From Monarcha castaneiventris obscurior (taxonomy: Eukaryota; Chordata; Aves; Passeriformes; Monarchidae): a stretch of DNA of 64,000 nt. The position numbers and the translations under genes were made by a program. The stretch spans positions 40,401,501 through 40,465,500 of the forward strand of contig JAMPIT010000575.1 of the NCBI GenBank assembly GCA_026261815.1, written 5' to 3'. Below, in pieces: positions 60,891 to 64,000 of this stretch. The notes beneath the pieces are model-generated. The model was not told where the DNA came from. It did not search any database and saw nothing but the letters and a program-made list of their open reading frames with translations. Numbering within the stretch: position 1 is the stretch's first letter; the number at the start of each line of letters is the position of its first letter.

Positions 60891-62419
60891 CCCATCTCGA
60901 GAAAAATAGCCTCAGAGAGTGCTAGTCTGAGTATATTAACATAGTTGACTTACAATTTGTGACTTGGGAGATAACTCCAGAGAAAAAGTGTCTATAAAAT
61001 TGAACAGCTCCCCACCAACAAGAAAAATGAAAGTTTCTAAGACTTTTGGTCTTATTAATATGACTAAAGAACAGAATTATTTTTAATAATATCTAACAGA
61101 TCCTCTTATTTTCAAAGGGGAATGTTGAGTAGGCATGTAGTTACTTCTAGCCATAGTTTATTTACTTCTACTCCCAACTGTATTTGCTCTGAACATTTCT
61201 GAATTTCTGAGTTATTCACGAGTCTGTTAGTCTATTTCCCAAACCTTTTGAAAATGTAGTCTTAAATTATGAGAATAAATGACATATTTCTGAATTTTAA
61301 ATCCTACTACTTAATACTTTTTAGGACATAACCTCCTATCTGCCGATTAAAAAATTCCCAGTGATTGCTCATTCTTCAGTATTTTTCTCTGATGTTTGTC
61401 TGAATGTTTATTACCAGTATATAAATGCAACAGGTTGTTGCTTTTAAATTTTAAAGTATAATAGAAAAGACTTAGTTTTTACTCTTCATTATTTTCACTA
61501 GGTTAGAAAAGGCTTTTTGCCTTTGTACCATTATAAAAAAAAAAAAGTACCTTTTTAGATTAAAACTCACTCTCACACTGTGCTTAATAGAACAATATAT
61601 TTATTTGCTTCTAGTACCATGAATACATTTTTATGTGTTATGCTGTTATGCATGAAAAATGCTCTAACTTCAGATCAGAAAATAGTACTTATCTCACTGT
61701 GTTTTATGTTATATAATTGATCCAAACACATAAGTACTGTGGTTTTTGTTGGTTTTGTTTTTCCACAGAAATAGACAAATGATTTAACTTTTTAATTAAA
61801 CTTTAAAGCTTTTAATTAAATGCCTAAATTGCAAAGAACTCTTTCAGAGTAAACTGTCTTTAGATTGTTGGATATGAATTTTCCTATTGCATCTGCTCTG
61901 ACCTGGAAAGTAACAAAGAGCAATAACTCAGTCTCACTTCTTAATTGGTACAATTAACATTTCTTTTATTATCCAGGCAGACAAGCAGTGATTGTGCAAG
62001 TGCTGCAGGTAAAACAGAAACTGATGCTTTTAAACCAAATTCAGTCACTAATGTACAATGCCTTTAAAGTAGCATTTTAGCAGAATAACTTCATTTTCTT
62101 GTTTCTCACACTGCTGTTGTACTATTTTTCCAATGCATTTCCAAGGGAAATAACATGGCCCAACAGATAAAGCACAAATTTAACAAATCCTATAGTCTTT
62201 CTGTCTGACTTTAATTTGAGGTGACATTGAGCAATGAGTTTCAGTCTTTATATTTTTGGCACTTCTGTACCTGCTATATAAGGATAGAAGAAATCTATTC
62301 TGTAGAAATCAAATAATCAATAATCAAGTATCAAAGATAACCACCCAATTTCTCTTCTGTTCTGAATCTCATCTATGAAAGACACTGTCTTTCCATGGAA
62401 TATCAATTTTCTTTTTGTT
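60891..62419. other. Intergenic, no gene seen
   Basis: AT-rich sequence without a recognisable gene or repeat family. A duplicated TTTTAATTAAA motif occurs at about 61790-61820. Confidence 0.5.
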
Positions 62420-62770
62420 CCTTAGGATGTTGCTCCATGCTGCAGACTGACAGAGCTCTGTTAAAAGTGCCCATTGGCATAAGCACTATGCCATGGTGTC
62501 AGATGTCAGTCCCCCAGAGAGGGATTGGGTCGATGGAGGTGGCAAGGGGAAGCAGCAGCAGGGTTGCTCCCTGCAGGAGAACCGAGGGTCAAAGCTGTGC
62601 TCTCAGTGACCAGCACACAGTCCCAACAAGACCTGAGCAGGGCCATCCAGTGATAATAAGAGGTTTCTTCACCAATGACGTGTGCTTCAGACATGGTAAA
62701 GTTGGGCCACAGGTTGGACTTGATGATCTCAAAGGTTTTTCCCAACCTAGTTTATTCTGTGATTCTGAGG
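62420..62770 (+). mobile_element. CR1-tailed element with unidentified head
   Basis: The last 80 bases (about 62690-62770) are a CR1-type 3' end: GGTTGGACTTGATGATCTCA, TTCCCAACCTAG and terminal ATTCTGTGATTCTG. The preceding 270 bases are clearly GC-richer than their surroundings and do not match the CR1 body, tRNA-derived SINE head or LTR types that I recognise. Either this is a CR1 subfamily with a different 3' UTR, or a composite non-autonomous retroposon using a CR1 tail. Open frames of up to 135 codons across it on both strands have no domain features. Confidence 0.55.
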
Positions 62771-64000
62771 AAGCTGTCAAGGGGTGTTACTTGTCAGATT
62801 AAGAGCAAAGCAAAAGAAATTATTACAGTTTCTTATTCTCTTACTCTGCCATTTATCTATGGAAACTTAAAAAGTTCTGTCTTTCATCCCGGAACACAAA
62901 ATGTCAGCTGAGTATAAAAATGTCAACTTGGTACAGGTCTTACTTCGTATTTATTAAATCAGTGGAGCTATATAAACAAAACTTGCTGTTAAATCATGGT
63001 ATCACCTAAAAAGGTGAAAAAAATGAGTCCTAAAATTCAAGCTTCTATTACTGTAGCAAAATAATTACCATACATTTCTTATCACACTCTCAAGTTTGCA
63101 TTTTTATTGTGATAACAGCCACTTTATGCTATTCTACTATTTATTTGAAAAATAACATCAGAATAAAGCTCATTATAAAGTAAAATAAAATCATTCAGAT
63201 AAGGTGAAAGTAAACGCAGTATAAAACTTAGCTTTTTATTCTAGTATTTCAGGGGTGGTTTGTATTTCCCTAACAATTTGATGTTACATTTAGTCTGCTG
63301 AGTAATGCCATCAATGCCATCACATAATGCTGGTTCAAATCACTCAGTCTGAAGGGAGAAAAGGACATGGCATGTTTTCAACCTGTGTGATATCAAACCA
63401 GATAATGAACATACACACTTCACTGGTATTTACTTCCTGATGAAGAGTACCATTCATTCAGACTTGACTTCATAGATTCAAAAATCACATTTTTACTCTA
63501 GTCTGGAAAATGGCAGGCCTTTTATAATAACAGAACTGTAATCAGCTTGAGTGATTGATCAGAAATAAAATCAAGGTTTCATGCAATTTAATTTTATACT
63601 TTGGCATTGATTTGCATAAAGTCTGATAAGGAAAGAATGTTGGCCATTATAATATGCCTGATAAATGGATTAAACTCAAGAAGTTAAAACATTTACTGAA
63701 CAGGTTTAAAATAGCAGTCTATAATTCTTTGAGAAAAATATTTAAATAACCATTGTTTTACTGAAGATACTTCACAAAGTCTTCCCAATTATGAAAATAT
63801 TATTTGCAGCAAATTAAAACATTAAAAAAAAATTAAACATAAAGATATGGTTTGTGGGAATAGAAAAAATTTTAGATTTTTTTTAATGTGAAATTATAAT
63901 TATAGAATATATCCATTATTACATTTGATTGCACGCTCAGCAAGCTTACTTATGACCCCAAGCTCTGTGATGTGGCCAATACGCTGGAGGAAAGGGATGC
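62771..64000. other. Intergenic, no gene seen
   Basis: AT-rich sequence with no supportable feature up to the window edge. The last 60 bases become GC-richer and may begin another element that continues outside. Confidence 0.5.

Noticed and set aside
62395..62802. 135-codon open frame
   Set aside because: It spans the CR1-like tail and the GC-rich head of a retroposon, and the opposite strand is also open.
1..64000. CRISPR arrays, bacterial operons, phage or plasmid modules
   Set aside because: No regularly spaced repeats, no compact gene runs, and the content is plainly vertebrate.

Overview
The window reads as AT-rich vertebrate nuclear DNA from a bird, most likely a passerine. Avian CR1 LINE 3' ends are present in both orientations. 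So are two long terminal repeats (LTRs) of types I recognise from bird genomes, and two copies of a tRNA-Ile-derived SINE with a CR1-like tail. That SINE type is known from songbirds (TguSINE1-like). No prokaryotic genes, CRISPR arrays or operons are visible.

Layout. Positions 1 to about 17,560 hold the 3' end of one gene on the + strand, contactin-5 (CNTN5), a GPI-anchored neuronal adhesion protein of the immunoglobulin superfamily. Five coding exons are supported: 5254-5363, 13254-13440, 13891-14003, 15389-15557 and 17188-17291. All internal junctions are GT/AG and all phases agree. Together they encode the last 227 residues: fibronectin type III (FN3) domain 3 (two exons), FN3 domain 4 (two exons) and the GPI-attachment tail ending STSW-stop. 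The 3' UTR follows, with a first AATAAA at 17542. The N-terminal signal peptide, Ig domains and FN3 domains 1-2 lie upstream of the window.

From about 17.6 kb to 64 kb I see no exon I can support. This fits the gene-poor DNA that flanks CNTN5 in vertebrates. It contains CR1 fragments (20.5, 24.5, 43.9, 53.3, 55.9, 60.7 and 62.7 kb), an apparent solo LTR (36.6-37.5 kb), a second LTR interrupted by a CR1 3' end (43.85-45.0 kb), two SINEs (52.9 and 56.1 kb), homopolymer tracts, small tandem duplications and several perfect hairpins. The long introns also hold a possible LTR-like TATA/poly(A) unit (5.7-6.0 kb) and a striking 82-bp inverted duplication with 81/82 identity (8155-8236 and 9971-10052).

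No wholly new biological system is evident. The items most worth a second look are the 82-bp inverted repeat in the CNTN5 intron, the CR1-tailed element with an unrecognised head near 62.4-62.8 kb, and the nested LTR/CR1 insertion. Repeat and gene names come from recognition of sequence, not from any search.
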